Notes under the pieces: model-generated
The model's database searches: none
Told to the model about the DNA's origin: nothing
What the model saw: only the letters and a program-made list of their open reading frames with translations
Translations under genes and position numbers: made by a program
Shown: positions 1-6,595 of the stretch, in pieces
How the letters are laid out: each line of letters opens with the position of its first letter
How positions within the stretch are numbered: position 1 is the first letter of the stretch
Assembly: GCA_018820745.1 (NCBI GenBank)
Contig: JAHJNP010000222.1
Span: 1-7,492 of the forward strand
Reading direction: 5' to 3'
Source of the DNA: Gammaproteobacteria bacterium
GTDB taxonomy: Bacteria; Pseudomonadota; Gammaproteobacteria; Burkholderiales; Thiobacillaceae
DNA: 7,492 bases

Positions 1-2
1 CC

Positions 3-1988
3 GAAATCCTGCTCGCCGCCAAGCACCTTGGCCTGCAGGCCAAGCCGGTCAAGACCACTATCGATCGCCTCGACCGTACCCCGCTTCCCGCCATGGCCGT
101 GGACAGCTCAGGCGGCTACTTCATCCTCGCCCGCTTCGATGCCGACAAGGCCCTGATCCACGACCCCAAGGTCGAGCGGCCCGAGGTCGTGTCGCGTGAC
201 CAACTGCTGTCCCGCTGGTCCGGCGAACTCATCCTCTTCACCTCGCGCGCCTCGATGATCGGCGAGATGGCGAAGTTCGACTTTTCCTGGTTCATTCCCG
301 CCGTCGTCAAATACCGCAAGCTGCTCTACGAAGTGCTGCTGGTGTCGTTCGTACTCAACCTGTTCGCCCTCGTCACCCCCCTGTTCTTCCAAGTGGTGAT
401 GGACAAGGTGCTGGTGCATCGGGGACTGACGACGCTCGACGTCATCGCCGTTGGCCTGCTGGTGGTGTCGATCTTCGAAGTGGCGCTGTCAGGCCTGCGC
501 AGCTACGTCTTCGCCCACACCACCAGCCGCATCGACGTCGAACTCGGGGCGAGGTTGTTCCGCCATCTGCTGCACTTACCGCTGGGCTACTTCCAGGCAC
601 GCCGCGTCGGCGATTCGGTCGCCCGTGTCAGGGAACTGGAGAACATCCGCGCCTTCCTCACTGGCAACTCGATCACCGTCGTGCTCGACGTCTTGTTCTC
701 GGTCGTGTTCATCGCCGTGATGCTGTTCTACAGCGGCTGGCTCACGCTGGTGGTGCTGGCGTCCCTGCCGCTGTACTTCGTCATTGCACTGCTGGTCACC
801 CCGCTCTTGCGCGCGCGGTTGCACGAGAAGTTCAACCGCGGCGCCGAGAACCAGGCCTTTCTGGTCGAAACCGTGTCCGGCATCGACACCCTGAAGAGCA
901 TGGCGGTCGAGCCGCAGATGCAGCGTCGCTGGGACGCCCAGCTGGCAAGCTATGTGTCGGCCGGTTTCAAGTCTGCCACGCTCTCGACCCTGGCGCATGA
1001 AAGCACCAATCTGGTGGGCAAGCTCGTCACCGTGGGCACCCTGTGGCTGGGCGCCAAGCTGGTGATCGAAGGCCAGCTCACCGTCGGCCAGCTCATCGCC
1101 TTCAACATGCTGGCGGGAAGGGTGGCACAACCGATCATGCGGCTGGCCCAGCTGTGGACCGATTTCCAGCAGACCGGCATTTCCGTCCAGCGCCTGGGCG
1201 ACATCCTCAACGCCCCGACCGAAGCGGCCGGCGCCAAGAGCAGCCTGCCGCCGATTGCTGGGCGGATCAGCTTCGACCAGGTCAACTTCCGCTACCGTCC
1301 CGACACGCCTGAAGTGCTCAAAGGCATCAGCCTGGACATTGCGCCCGGTGAAGTCATCGGCATCGTCGGCCGCTCCGGCTCCGGCAAAAGCACGCTGACC
1401 AAGCTGATCCAACGCCTCTATGTGCCGGAACGCGGCCGCGTGCTGATCGACGGGATGGATTTGACCCTGGTCGATGCCGCCAGCCTGCGCCGCCAGATCG
1501 GCGTGGTGTTGCAGGAGAACGTGCTGTTCAACCGGACGTTGCGGGAGAACATCGCGCTGGCCGATCCCGGCGCGCCACTGGAGCAAGTCATCCAGGCGGC
1601 CAAGCTGGCCGGGGCGCATGAGTTTATTCTGGAACTGCCCGAAGCCTACGACACCCTGGTTGGCGAGCACGGATCGACCCTGTCCGGCGGCCAGCGTCAG
1701 CGTATCGCCATCGCCCGCGCCCTGATGAGCGAGCCGCGCATCCTCATCTTCGACGAAGCCACCAGCGCGCTGGATTACGAGTCCGAACGCATCATCCAGC
1801 AGAACATGAGCGCAATCTGCCAGGGCCGCACGGTCATTGTCATCGCCCATCGCCTGTCGGCCGTGCGCCATGCCAACCGCATCCTGGTGATGGATCACGG
1901 CCAGATCGTCGAAGCAGGAACCCACGCCGAGTTGCTGCAACACGAGGCGGGGCATTATTCCCGCCTACATCGCCTGCAGCACGCCTGA
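3..1988 (+). CDS. Type I secretion system ABC transporter, HlyB/RtxB-like (5' partial)
   Basis: Inner-membrane ABC exporter that would power one-step export of an RTX-type protein with an HlyD-like adaptor and a TolC-like channel. The frame is open from base 3; the ATG at 93 is internal, because the 30 codons before it read as the same N-terminal C39-like domain. About 50-60 residues are missing compared with the usual ~710. Numbering from that ATG: the C39-like domain runs to ~60, and the usual catalytic His position is Tyr9 (GGYFIL), with the Asp of HDP kept, so the domain should be a non-cleaving HlyB-type docking domain. Six membrane helices lie at ~75-345. The ATPase has Walker [10 protein letters not shown] (426-434, Lys432), signature LSGGQ (530-534), Walker B ILIFDE (550-555) and H-loop His586. 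All ATPase motifs are intact. Eleven bases separate it from the adaptor gene. The family is sure; the substrate is unknown. Confidence 0.95.
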   Translation, partial: EILLAAKHLGLQAKPVKTTIDRLDRTPLPAMAVDSSGGYFILARFDADKALIHDPKVERPEVVSRDQLLSRWSGELILFTSRASMIGEMAKFDFSWFIPAVVKYRKLLYEVLLVSFVLNLFALVTPLFFQVVMDKVLVHRGLTTLDVIAVGLLVVSIFEVALSGLRSYVFAHTTSRIDVELGARLFRHLLHLPLGYFQARRVGDSVARVRELENIRAFLTGNSITVVLDVLFSVVFIAVMLFYSGWLTLVVLASLPLYFVIALLVTPLLRARLHEKFNRGAENQAFLVETVSGIDTLKSMAVEPQMQRRWDAQLASYVSAGFKSATLSTLAHESTNLVGKLVTVGTLWLGAKLVIEGQLTVGQLIAFNMLAGRVAQPIMRLAQLWTDFQQTGISVQRLGDILNAPTEAAGAKSSLPPIAGRISFDQVNFRYRPDTPEVLKGISLDIAPGEVIGIVGRSGSGKSTLTKLIQRLYVPERGRVLIDGMDLTLVDAASLRRQIGVVLQENVLFNRTLRENIALADPGAPLEQVIQAAKLAGAHEFILELPEAYDTLVGEHGSTLSGGQRQRIAIARALMSEPRILIFDEATSALDYESERIIQQNMSAICQGRTVIVIAHRLSAVRHANRILVMDHGQIVEAGTHAELLQHEAGHYSRLHRLQHA

Positions 1989-1999
1989 GATCGACCGAA

Positions 2000-3415
2000 A
2001 TGAAACGCCACGCCCTAGCCGATCTCTTCAAGCGTTACGCCAAAATCTTTCGCCACGCCTGGTCGCAGCGCAAAGAAACCGACACCCCCGCGCTGCAACC
2101 CCACGAAGCCCAGTTCCTGCCCGCCGCGCTGGCCTTGCGCGACACGCCGGTCCACCCCGCGCCACGCATTACGCTCTGGCTCATCATGGCTTTCGCCCTG
2201 ATTGCCCTGCTGTGGGCGACCTTCGGCCATATCGACGTAGTGGCCACCGCCGTCGGCAAGATCATCCCCAACGATCGCACCAAGCTCATCCAGCCGATGG
2301 AGACCGCCGTGGTCAAGGCCATCCATGTGCGCGACGGGCAGGAAGTCCGACTGGGGCAGGTGCTGATCGAGCTCGATGCCACCACCACCACCGCCGACAG
2401 CGAACGGCTGGGCAACGAAGCCCTGACCGCGCGTCTGGAAGCGCTTCGTGCGCAAGCGCTGCTGACGGCGTTGGCAAGCGGCACGTCACCTAAGCTGAAA
2501 CCGCTGGATGGTGTCGATGCGGCCCGCCTGTTTGCCGAGCAAAGTCAGACAATGGGTCAATACCAGGAATACCAGGCCCGCCAGCTGCAATTGCAGGCCG
2601 AGATTGCCCGCCGCCGGGCCGAGCTCCAGGCGACACAAGACCAGGTCGTCAAGCTCGAACAAACCGCCCCCATTGCCCGCCAGCGCGCACAGGACTACCA
2701 GAAGCTGGTGAAAGAAAACTTCATCTCCCAACACGGTTATCTGGAACGCGAGCAGGTACGCATCGAACAGGAACAGGATCTGGCCAGCAGCCGCTCCAAA
2801 GTCGCGGAAATCCGGGCCGCCCTGGCCGAGGCGCAGCAGCAACAAGCCACCCTCACCGCCGAAACCCGCCGCCAACTGCTGGATCAGCACAATCTGGCCG
2901 CACAGAAAGCCGCCTCGTTGGAACAGGAGTTGATCAAGGCCGATCAGCGCGGCCGCCTGATGCACATGACCGCGCCGGTGGCGGGCACGGTGCAGCAACT
3001 CGCCGTGCATACCGTGGGGGGTGTCGTCACGCCCGCCCAGCCCCTGATGGTGATCGTGCCCAAAGACAATGTGCTCGAAGTCGAGGCGATGCTGCCGAAC
3101 AAGGACATCGGCTTTGTGAACCCCGGGCAGGATGCCGAAGTGAAAGTGGAAACCTTCCCCTTCACCAAGTACGGCACCTTGCGTGGCACCATCACTCAGG
3201 TGTCATCCGACGCGATCCAGGACGAGAAGCTGGGGCTGATTTATTCGACCCGGGTGAAGCTCGCCAGGGACACGCTGCGCGTGGAGAACAAGACGGTGCG
3301 GCTGACTCCCGGCATGGCGGTCACCGTCGAGGTCAAGACGGGTAAGCGGCGGGTGATCGAGTATTTCCTGAGTCCGCTGATGCAGGTGACGAGCGAGAGT
3401 TTGCGGGAGCGGTGA
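2000..3415 (+). CDS. Type I secretion membrane fusion protein, HlyD family
   Basis: Periplasmic adaptor that bridges the ABC exporter and a TolC-like outer membrane channel. Its 471 residues match the usual HlyD length (~480). A cytoplasmic N-terminus (1-56) precedes one membrane helix (~57-76, ITLWLIMAFALIALLWATFG). The first lipoyl half follows (~103-128, HVRDGQEVRLGQVLIELDA), then a long alpha-helical coiled coil (~130-318, rich in Gln, Glu, Ala and Arg), the second lipoyl half (~324-354, APVAGTVQQLAVHTVGG) and a beta-barrel domain. The barrel contains the family hallmarks VETFPFTKYGTLRGTI (383-398) and LIYSTRVKL, and the end reads KTGKRRVIEYFLSPL. The ATG lies 11 bases after the exporter stop, with only a weak GAGA upstream, so translational coupling within one operon is likely. 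No frameshift or truncation is seen. Confidence 0.95.
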   Translation: MKRHALADLFKRYAKIFRHAWSQRKETDTPALQPHEAQFLPAALALRDTPVHPAPRITLWLIMAFALIALLWATFGHIDVVATAVGKIIPNDRTKLIQPMETAVVKAIHVRDGQEVRLGQVLIELDATTTTADSERLGNEALTARLEALRAQALLTALASGTSPKLKPLDGVDAARLFAEQSQTMGQYQEYQARQLQLQAEIARRRAELQATQDQVVKLEQTAPIARQRAQDYQKLVKENFISQHGYLEREQVRIEQEQDLASSRSKVAEIRAALAEAQQQQATLTAETRRQLLDQHNLAAQKAASLEQELIKADQRGRLMHMTAPVAGTVQQLAVHTVGGVVTPAQPLMVIVPKDNVLEVEAMLPNKDIGFVNPGQDAEVKVETFPFTKYGTLRGTITQVSSDAIQDEKLGLIYSTRVKLARDTLRVENKTVRLTPGMAVTVEVKTGKRRVIEYFLSPLMQVTSESLRER

Positions 3416-3662
3416 GGCAAGCTCGTACGTACGCAGAACATCGATTAAAGATTTTGGGAAAAGGATGATCGCCAGACCGGTCGAAATCGTTGACCGGTCT
3501 CAGCCACATAGCGGACCAAATTGGCTCAGAACCTGCTGTCCGCTTCGGCCGACGACCTGCCGGTCTTGGCTGGGTAGCTCACCGTCGCATCCTCGGCCAA
3601 AGCTGCCGGCCAGGCTGACCATCCCATATGTCAGGTCCTCGGCCCTAAGCAGTCAAAGCACC
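3416..3662. other. Spacer between secretion operon and distal end of cassette array
   Basis: I see no convincing gene here. The stretch holds a GTACGTAC palindrome just after the hlyD-like stop and the inverted repeat at 3474-3500. After that come about 160 GC-rich bases without recognisable coding. A + strand open frame (3465-3722) runs into the last attC and has Ser/Pro/Arg-rich, noncoding-looking composition. A 33-codon minus-strand frame (MGWSAWPAAL... ending SSAEADSRF, roughly 3530-3630) matches nothing I know. It may be the junction between the chromosome and the integron, or decayed DNA. Confidence 0.5.
3474..3500. repeat. Perfect 9-bp inverted repeat (AGACCGGTC / GACCGGTCT)
   Basis: AGACCGGTC (3474-3482) and GACCGGTCT (3492-3500) are separated by a 9-base loop. 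Each arm contains the 8-bp palindrome GACCGGTC, so the same element is also a pair of direct palindromic boxes 17 bases apart. It lies between two convergent transcription units, where a terminator would be expected, but neither side has a T-tract. A Rho-independent terminator is therefore doubtful, and a dimeric protein-binding site is equally possible. Confidence 0.55.
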
Positions 3663-3749
3663 GTTCAACGTTTTGGTAACCGGCAGCCGGAGCGCAGCGT
3701 AGGCTGTCCGAGCGAACGATAGTGAGCGTTGTTGACCCCCTTGTTAGGC
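3663..3749 (-). other. attC site of the last cassette (87 bp)
   Basis: In gene orientation it starts with GCCTAAC (3749-3743) and ends with GTTGAAC (3669-3663), both fitting the core consensus. The inner arms CGGACAGCC and GGCTGCCGG pair with one bulged base on each side. The TAA stop of the upstream gene lies inside GCCTAAC. This is the distal boundary of the array. Confidence 0.8.
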
Positions 3750-4292
3750 CTTTCCATCTTGCACTTGGAATGACTCTGGCTGTTTGTATTTATTCAGCAT
3801 CTCAGGGTTCTCTTGAGCGACCTTAAAGAAAAAATGCGCCATTTCTGACATAAGCTTTCTCAAAAATGTTTCTAGTTCTAGTAGCTCTCTTTCTTCGAGA
3901 TGCAACCCCTCGCTGAATTGGAAATTAGGAAACTTCATTTCTCCATCAACTGGAAACGTGCTTACTCTGAAATGCATCTCTTCTTCTGCCGAATGAGCAA
4001 TTATTTTTCTTCTCAGATCGAGCACTTTTTCGACTAATGCCTTTTCACTATCTAGAATTTGGATTCCTAGCGCCCTTAACCCAATCGTTGTTCCGCCTCT
4101 GGTTGTTTCAAAAGGTCTTGCCATTGAAATGATTAGGTTTGACTCATAGCAGCGAAAGCGACGCAAAGTGACTTTGTCGTATTTTTCCTCGAACGCACAA
4201 TCCTCGAGTAGAAACGTAAGTGCAGACAACGCTTGCTGAAAATCCCATAGGGAGTAAATCGCTCGCGTTAATTGTTGCTCCGTTATTTTCAT
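3744..4292 (-). CDS. Cassette protein of unknown function, HEPN-like RxxxxH motif
   Basis: 182 residues, predicted mostly helical, with no signal peptide or membrane segment. I do not recognise a named family. Residues 94-104 read RRKIIAHSAEE: Arg95-x4-His100 fits the RX4-6H motif of HEPN ribonuclease domains, which act in many toxin-antitoxin and abortive-infection systems. The preceding helix (80-93, LDSEKALVEKVLDL) and the motif RCYESNLIISMARPFE (47-62) fit an AbiU2- or HEPN-like helical bundle. The link rests on a short motif and is tentative. The ATG is only 3 bases from the cassette core (GTTAGGC CTC ATG), with no Shine-Dalgarno sequence, so translation probably depends on sequence from whichever cassette lies upstream. 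The TAA stop is supplied by the attC core GCCTAAC. Confidence 0.85.
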   Translation of the reverse strand: MKITEQQLTRAIYSLWDFQQALSALTFLLEDCAFEEKYDKVTLRRFRCYESNLIISMARPFETTRGGTTIGLRALGIQILDSEKALVEKVLDLRRKIIAHSAEEEMHFRVSTFPVDGEMKFPNFQFSEGLHLEERELLELETFLRKLMSEMAHFFFKVAQENPEMLNKYKQPESFQVQDGKA

Positions 4293-4295
4293 GAG

Positions 4296-4353
4296 GCCTA
4301 ACGTTGGAGTTCACCGGCCGCCGAAGGCAGTCCGGTGCAATGAGGAGTTAGGC
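4296..4353 (-). other. attC site following the SEFIR/TIR cassette (58 bp)
   Basis: Ends are GCCTAAC (4353-4347) and GTTAGGC (4302-4296) in gene orientation, perfectly complementary to each other. Inner arms CACCGGACTGCC and GGCGGCCGGTG fold with one extrahelical base and a short loop. This is the most compact site of the array. The upstream gene stops at the TAA of the first core. Confidence 0.88.
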
Positions 4354-5271
4354 ATTGTCTTCAATCTGAATCTCAAGGCCATCATGTGTATAAATCGAAA
4401 TTATGTGTTCCGGCAAAAACACGACACGATCTCCAACCACTAGGTGATCCTGCTCCTCTGAGGTTGCAGGGATGTTGTTAAGTTCACCGATGAAGTACGG
4501 CCCAAACTTGCCTCGCACCATTACCCACATCCTCTCGCCAAACGGTTCATCCTCATCCGGAAGGGCGATTTCAAACTGAAGCTTGACTATGTCCCCATTT
4601 ACTAGGCCGTGGCGTTCATTCTCTTCAGGAATGTCAAACGTCTCTGGCCATTGATGATGGCTTGCTACACCGCTTCGAAGATGCCACCCATCGATCTCCA
4701 ATACTGGCAATCGAAGCTCTTCGACCTCAGAGTTCTCCGCTTCGGTGTCAATGGCTAGGCCATTTGCAAAGACGGGCCTCATGCCGATAGGTGGTTGGGT
4801 TGCTGCCGGCTGACGATAGATAGCTCTCAGCAAAATCTCAATGGACTGATCTGGGTCTACTCCGTCGCGCATATCGACTGCGTAGACCCCCATGAACTGG
4901 GGAGGAATGGAGCACTCAGCCCCAGGGGCAAACTCTCCATCCCGCACTATTGGAATGAAATGTTCGCGTAGCTTGCCCGCAACTATGTTGCCTGTGATGA
5001 TCTGCTGCTCGTAACCAACGCCACCAACTCTTGCAAGCGACTTCCGGCAGTAATCCTTTGTACAGACTACAAGTACAAACTCACACGTTTGGACTTCCGT
5101 CTCCATGAACTGGGTAAGACTTTGTCCGGGGGAGATGTGCCACTGGTCAAGCCTTACGTTGACGCCATTCTGAGTAAGGCGCTCCGCTAGCGCACGCACC
5201 CACTCTTTGTGCGCATCACCTTCCCATGAGTAAGAGAGAAAGACCTTCGGCGGAGAAATTTCGTGGGGCAT
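4348..5271 (-). CDS. SEFIR/TIR-like domain protein with DUF2314-like C-terminus
   Basis: 307 residues, apparently cytoplasmic, in two parts. Residues ~8-150 look like a SEFIR (TIR-related) domain: VFLSYSW at the first strand (10-16), HKEWVRALAERLTQNGVNVRLDQW (21-44), PGQSLTQFME (48-57), FVLVVCTKDY (65-74), and GGVGYEQQII (83-92), which places a conserved Glu88. Bacterial SEFIR/TIR domains often cleave NAD+ during anti-phage responses; Glu88 is a candidate catalytic residue by position only. After a linker (~155-190), residues ~190-293 hold WPETFDIP (208-215), GERMWVMV (245-252), FIGELNNIP (260-268) and GDRVVFLPEHI (280-290). This resembles DUF2314-type domains, sometimes proposed as sensor or regulatory parts. 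The ATG is 9 bases past the core with a poor ribosome site, and the TAA lies in the attC core. The SEFIR/TIR call is firm, the C-terminal call fair and the defence role inferred. Confidence 0.92.
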   Translation of the reverse strand: MPHEISPPKVFLSYSWEGDAHKEWVRALAERLTQNGVNVRLDQWHISPGQSLTQFMETEVQTCEFVLVVCTKDYCRKSLARVGGVGYEQQIITGNIVAGKLREHFIPIVRDGEFAPGAECSIPPQFMGVYAVDMRDGVDPDQSIEILLRAIYRQPAATQPPIGMRPVFANGLAIDTEAENSEVEELRLPVLEIDGWHLRSGVASHHQWPETFDIPEENERHGLVNGDIVKLQFEIALPDEDEPFGERMWVMVRGKFGPYFIGELNNIPATSEEQDHLVVGDRVVFLPEHIISIYTHDGLEIQIEDNA

Positions 5272-5280
5272 TGCGTCGGT

Positions 5281-5340
5281 GCCTAACGTTAAAGGTCAGC
5301 CGCGCCGCTTTTTGGCGTCGGCTGAAGCGCCTTGTTATGT
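5281..5340 (-). other. attC site following the ANGSKH-motif cassette (60 bp)
   Basis: Classic 60-bp form. In gene orientation ACATAAC (5340-5334) and GTTAGGC (5287-5281) are the ends. The arms CAGCCGACGCC and GGCGCGGCTG fold around an AAAAAGC loop with one extrahelical base. The reading frame of the upstream gene runs almost through it and adds the tail KALQPTPKSGAADL, a peptide typical of translated attC sites of this type. Confidence 0.92.
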
Positions 5341-5804
5341 GTTTTCATGTTATCTATAAATTTCGACCATAAGGTTACACATTCAGTAGCAAGTTCAAGT
5401 GCGTCAAATAGTTCTGCGTTGGCTGCAATACTGTATTTCGACTCCATAACTTCACCGCCACCATCGCCCGTTAACCATGTAGATGTTTGATGCTCTTTAT
5501 ATGTAATATGCGGTTGATCCGTTGTACGTAAATTTCTCGTAAGTCTGCAATGCTTGGAACCATTTGCCAAATCTGCACATATCTTAAGAGCCAAGTGTTG
5601 ATTAATAAAATCATCTACCTGTCTCGCATTAATTCCAACTTTGTTTAAATGAATGACCCAGTCTCTTATATGGTAGCAATGTATAAAAAATGAAATTGCG
5701 TCATCATCGTACTGGTATTTATCATGCCCTGTAGATGAAAAGACACCTGAATATATTGCATTAATTCGTTTCAGGTATCTATTAACTCTTTCAAACTGCT
5801 CCAA
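5289..5804 (-). CDS. Cassette protein of unknown function with ANGSKH motif (TTG start)
   Basis: 171 residues, soluble and mostly helical at the N-terminus. I recognise the pattern but no named family. The pattern is YHIRDWVIHL (44-53), then a helix, then ICADLANGSKHCRL (75-88); the spaced Arg/Asp and Asn/Lys-His residues recall small HEPN-like or hypothetical proteins often found among cassettes. The region from ~95 to 130 is polar and beta-like (GDGGGEVMESKYSI). The start is TTG: a TGA stop lies two codons upstream in frame, AAAGGA sits 8 bases before, and the next in-frame Met is at residue 120. Residues from ~156 on are encoded by the attC site and are unlikely to belong to the fold. The gene is distinctly AT-rich compared with both neighbours, which suggests an independent origin. 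Confidence 0.82.
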   Translation of the reverse strand: MEQFERVNRYLKRINAIYSGVFSSTGHDKYQYDDDAISFFIHCYHIRDWVIHLNKVGINARQVDDFINQHLALKICADLANGSKHCRLTRNLRTTDQPHITYKEHQTSTWLTGDGGGEVMESKYSIAANAELFDALELATECVTLWSKFIDNMKTHNKALQPTPKSGAADL

Positions 5805-5812
5805 AACTCATT

Positions 5813-5818
5813 TCCTTT
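5813..5818 (-). promoter_or_regulatory. Shine-Dalgarno AAAGGA supporting a TTG start at 5804
   Basis: AAAGGA in minus-strand sense ends 8 bases before TTG (5804-5802). An ATG at 5811-5809 lies nearer but opens only MSFGAV before a stop in another frame. The ribosome site therefore favours the TTG frame, possibly with competition from the short overlapping frame. Confidence 0.6.
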
Positions 5819-5821
5819 TAC

Positions 5822-5908
5822 ACATAACGTAGAGCTAACCGGCGCTGCGCGGCTTTATCGCGCAGCGTCCAGCGACCAGAGGGAGCGAGGTTGAGCGCCG
5901 GGTTAGAA
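5822..5908 (-). other. attC site following the membrane-anchored cassette (87 bp)
   Basis: In gene orientation it begins TTCTAAC (5908-5902; first base departs from the R consensus) and ends GTTATGT (5828-5822). Long internal complementarity is present: CGCTGCGCG pairs with CGCGCAGCG around an ATAAAGC loop, and further CCGGCGCT/AGCGCCGG matches lie outside. The upstream gene stops 2 bases before the site, so this gene does not read into attC. Confidence 0.82.
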
Positions 5909-5909
5909 A

Positions 5910-6518
5910 TCATTTTTCCAGCTTGACCTTGCAAAGGCGAACAAACTCTTCGTACTTTGGGACAAACAACGACGACTTTTCGTTGAGAACCTTGGCGTCT
6001 TCGATGACAGATGCCGGCCTGGGTTGACCTGTGGCCCTTTGCTGATCGGAAAAAACAGAGATCAGGTCACCACTCCTAAGCGGCACTGTACGGCCGGCAA
6101 TTTCACTGGCTAGTTCTGATGCAAGCGAGTAAATGGCTTTCCTTTTCTTCTCTAGATCTTCGTCAAGAAACTCTTTGTCCACGCTGTCCCACGTTTCGAC
6201 GAATGAATACAGCGGAGCCACATCGGACTTTGAGAACGAGCCACCGAAGTCATGCTCTTTGAAAAATCTGGTGGTCTGATTAGGCGGGAGCAAATCTGTA
6301 AACGCCTTAAAAAGCTCTTTGTCATGTGTGGAAGTCGCCTCTTTGGGGGCGACAAATCTGGCGCGGATAGGGTCTTTCGCGAGTACGACTCCCAACGCTG
6401 CAAGAAAAGCCAAAGCTGGCTCAAAGTCGGGTTGGTCAGCAAAGTAACCTTTGAGAAACCAAGCCTCAGTTCCGACTAGAGCAGCCAAAGCAAAAACATC
6501 TTCAACAAATTTGCGCAT
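5910..6518 (-). CDS. Membrane-anchored cassette protein of unknown function
   Basis: 202 residues. The N-terminus has two short hydrophobic stretches, VEDVFALAALVGTEAWFL (5-22) and PALAFLAALGVVLA (34-47), separated by a charged turn. They suggest a helical hairpin in the membrane with the remainder in the cytoplasm. The soluble part contains HDKELFKAFTDLLPPNQ (65-81), FFKEHDFGGSF (85-95), a Trp/acidic segment ETWDSVDKEFLDEDLEKKR (108-126) and a final helix FVPKYEEFVRLCKVKL (185-200). It fits a recurrent but unnamed hypothetical family; I assign no activity. A short membrane anchor plus a soluble domain is a layout seen in some two-TM defence effectors, which is analogy only. The ATG follows the core by about 13 bases with no clear Shine-Dalgarno. 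TGA stops just before the attC. Confidence 0.85.
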   Translation of the reverse strand: MRKFVEDVFALAALVGTEAWFLKGYFADQPDFEPALAFLAALGVVLAKDPIRARFVAPKEATSTHDKELFKAFTDLLPPNQTTRFFKEHDFGGSFSKSDVAPLYSFVETWDSVDKEFLDEDLEKKRKAIYSLASELASEIAGRTVPLRSGDLISVFSDQQRATGQPRPASVIEDAKVLNEKSSLFVPKYEEFVRLCKVKLEK

Positions 6519-6531
6519 GTGTCAGTTTGAT

Positions 6532-6595
6532 CTCTAACGTTCAAATTGAGGGGCGCGCCGCTTTTGGCGCGTCCCTCTCGAATGCCGGGTTAGGT
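6532..6595 (-). other. attC site following the fibre-like cassette (64 bp)
   Basis: ACCTAAC (6595-6589) and GTTAGAG (6538-6532; last base departs from the Y consensus) mark the ends in gene orientation. The arms GAGGGACGCGCC and GGCGCGCCCCTC pair around AAAAGC with one extrahelical base. The upstream gene translates through most of this site and ends near its far edge. Confidence 0.86.

Noticed and set aside
576..1955. Long minus-strand open frame (459 codons) opposite the exporter gene
   Set aside because: It is a mirror frame of GC-rich coding DNA: the + strand has all ABC transporter motifs, while this frame is a Gln/His/Asp-rich translation with no recognisable domain.
2015..3010. Minus-strand open frames opposite the hlyD-like gene
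   Set aside because: They lie antisense to an intact family member, have low-complexity Gly/Leu/Gln translations, and show no start context or motif.
3474..3500. Rho-independent terminator for the secretion operon
   Set aside because: The stem is good but neither strand has a T-run after it, so it is recorded only as an inverted repeat.
3465..3722. Plus-strand 85-codon open frame after the secretion operon
   Set aside because: It starts close to the inverted repeat, runs through the last attC, has Ser/Pro/Arg-rich noncoding-like composition and matches no family. AAAAGG precedes the ATG by only 1 base, which is poor spacing.
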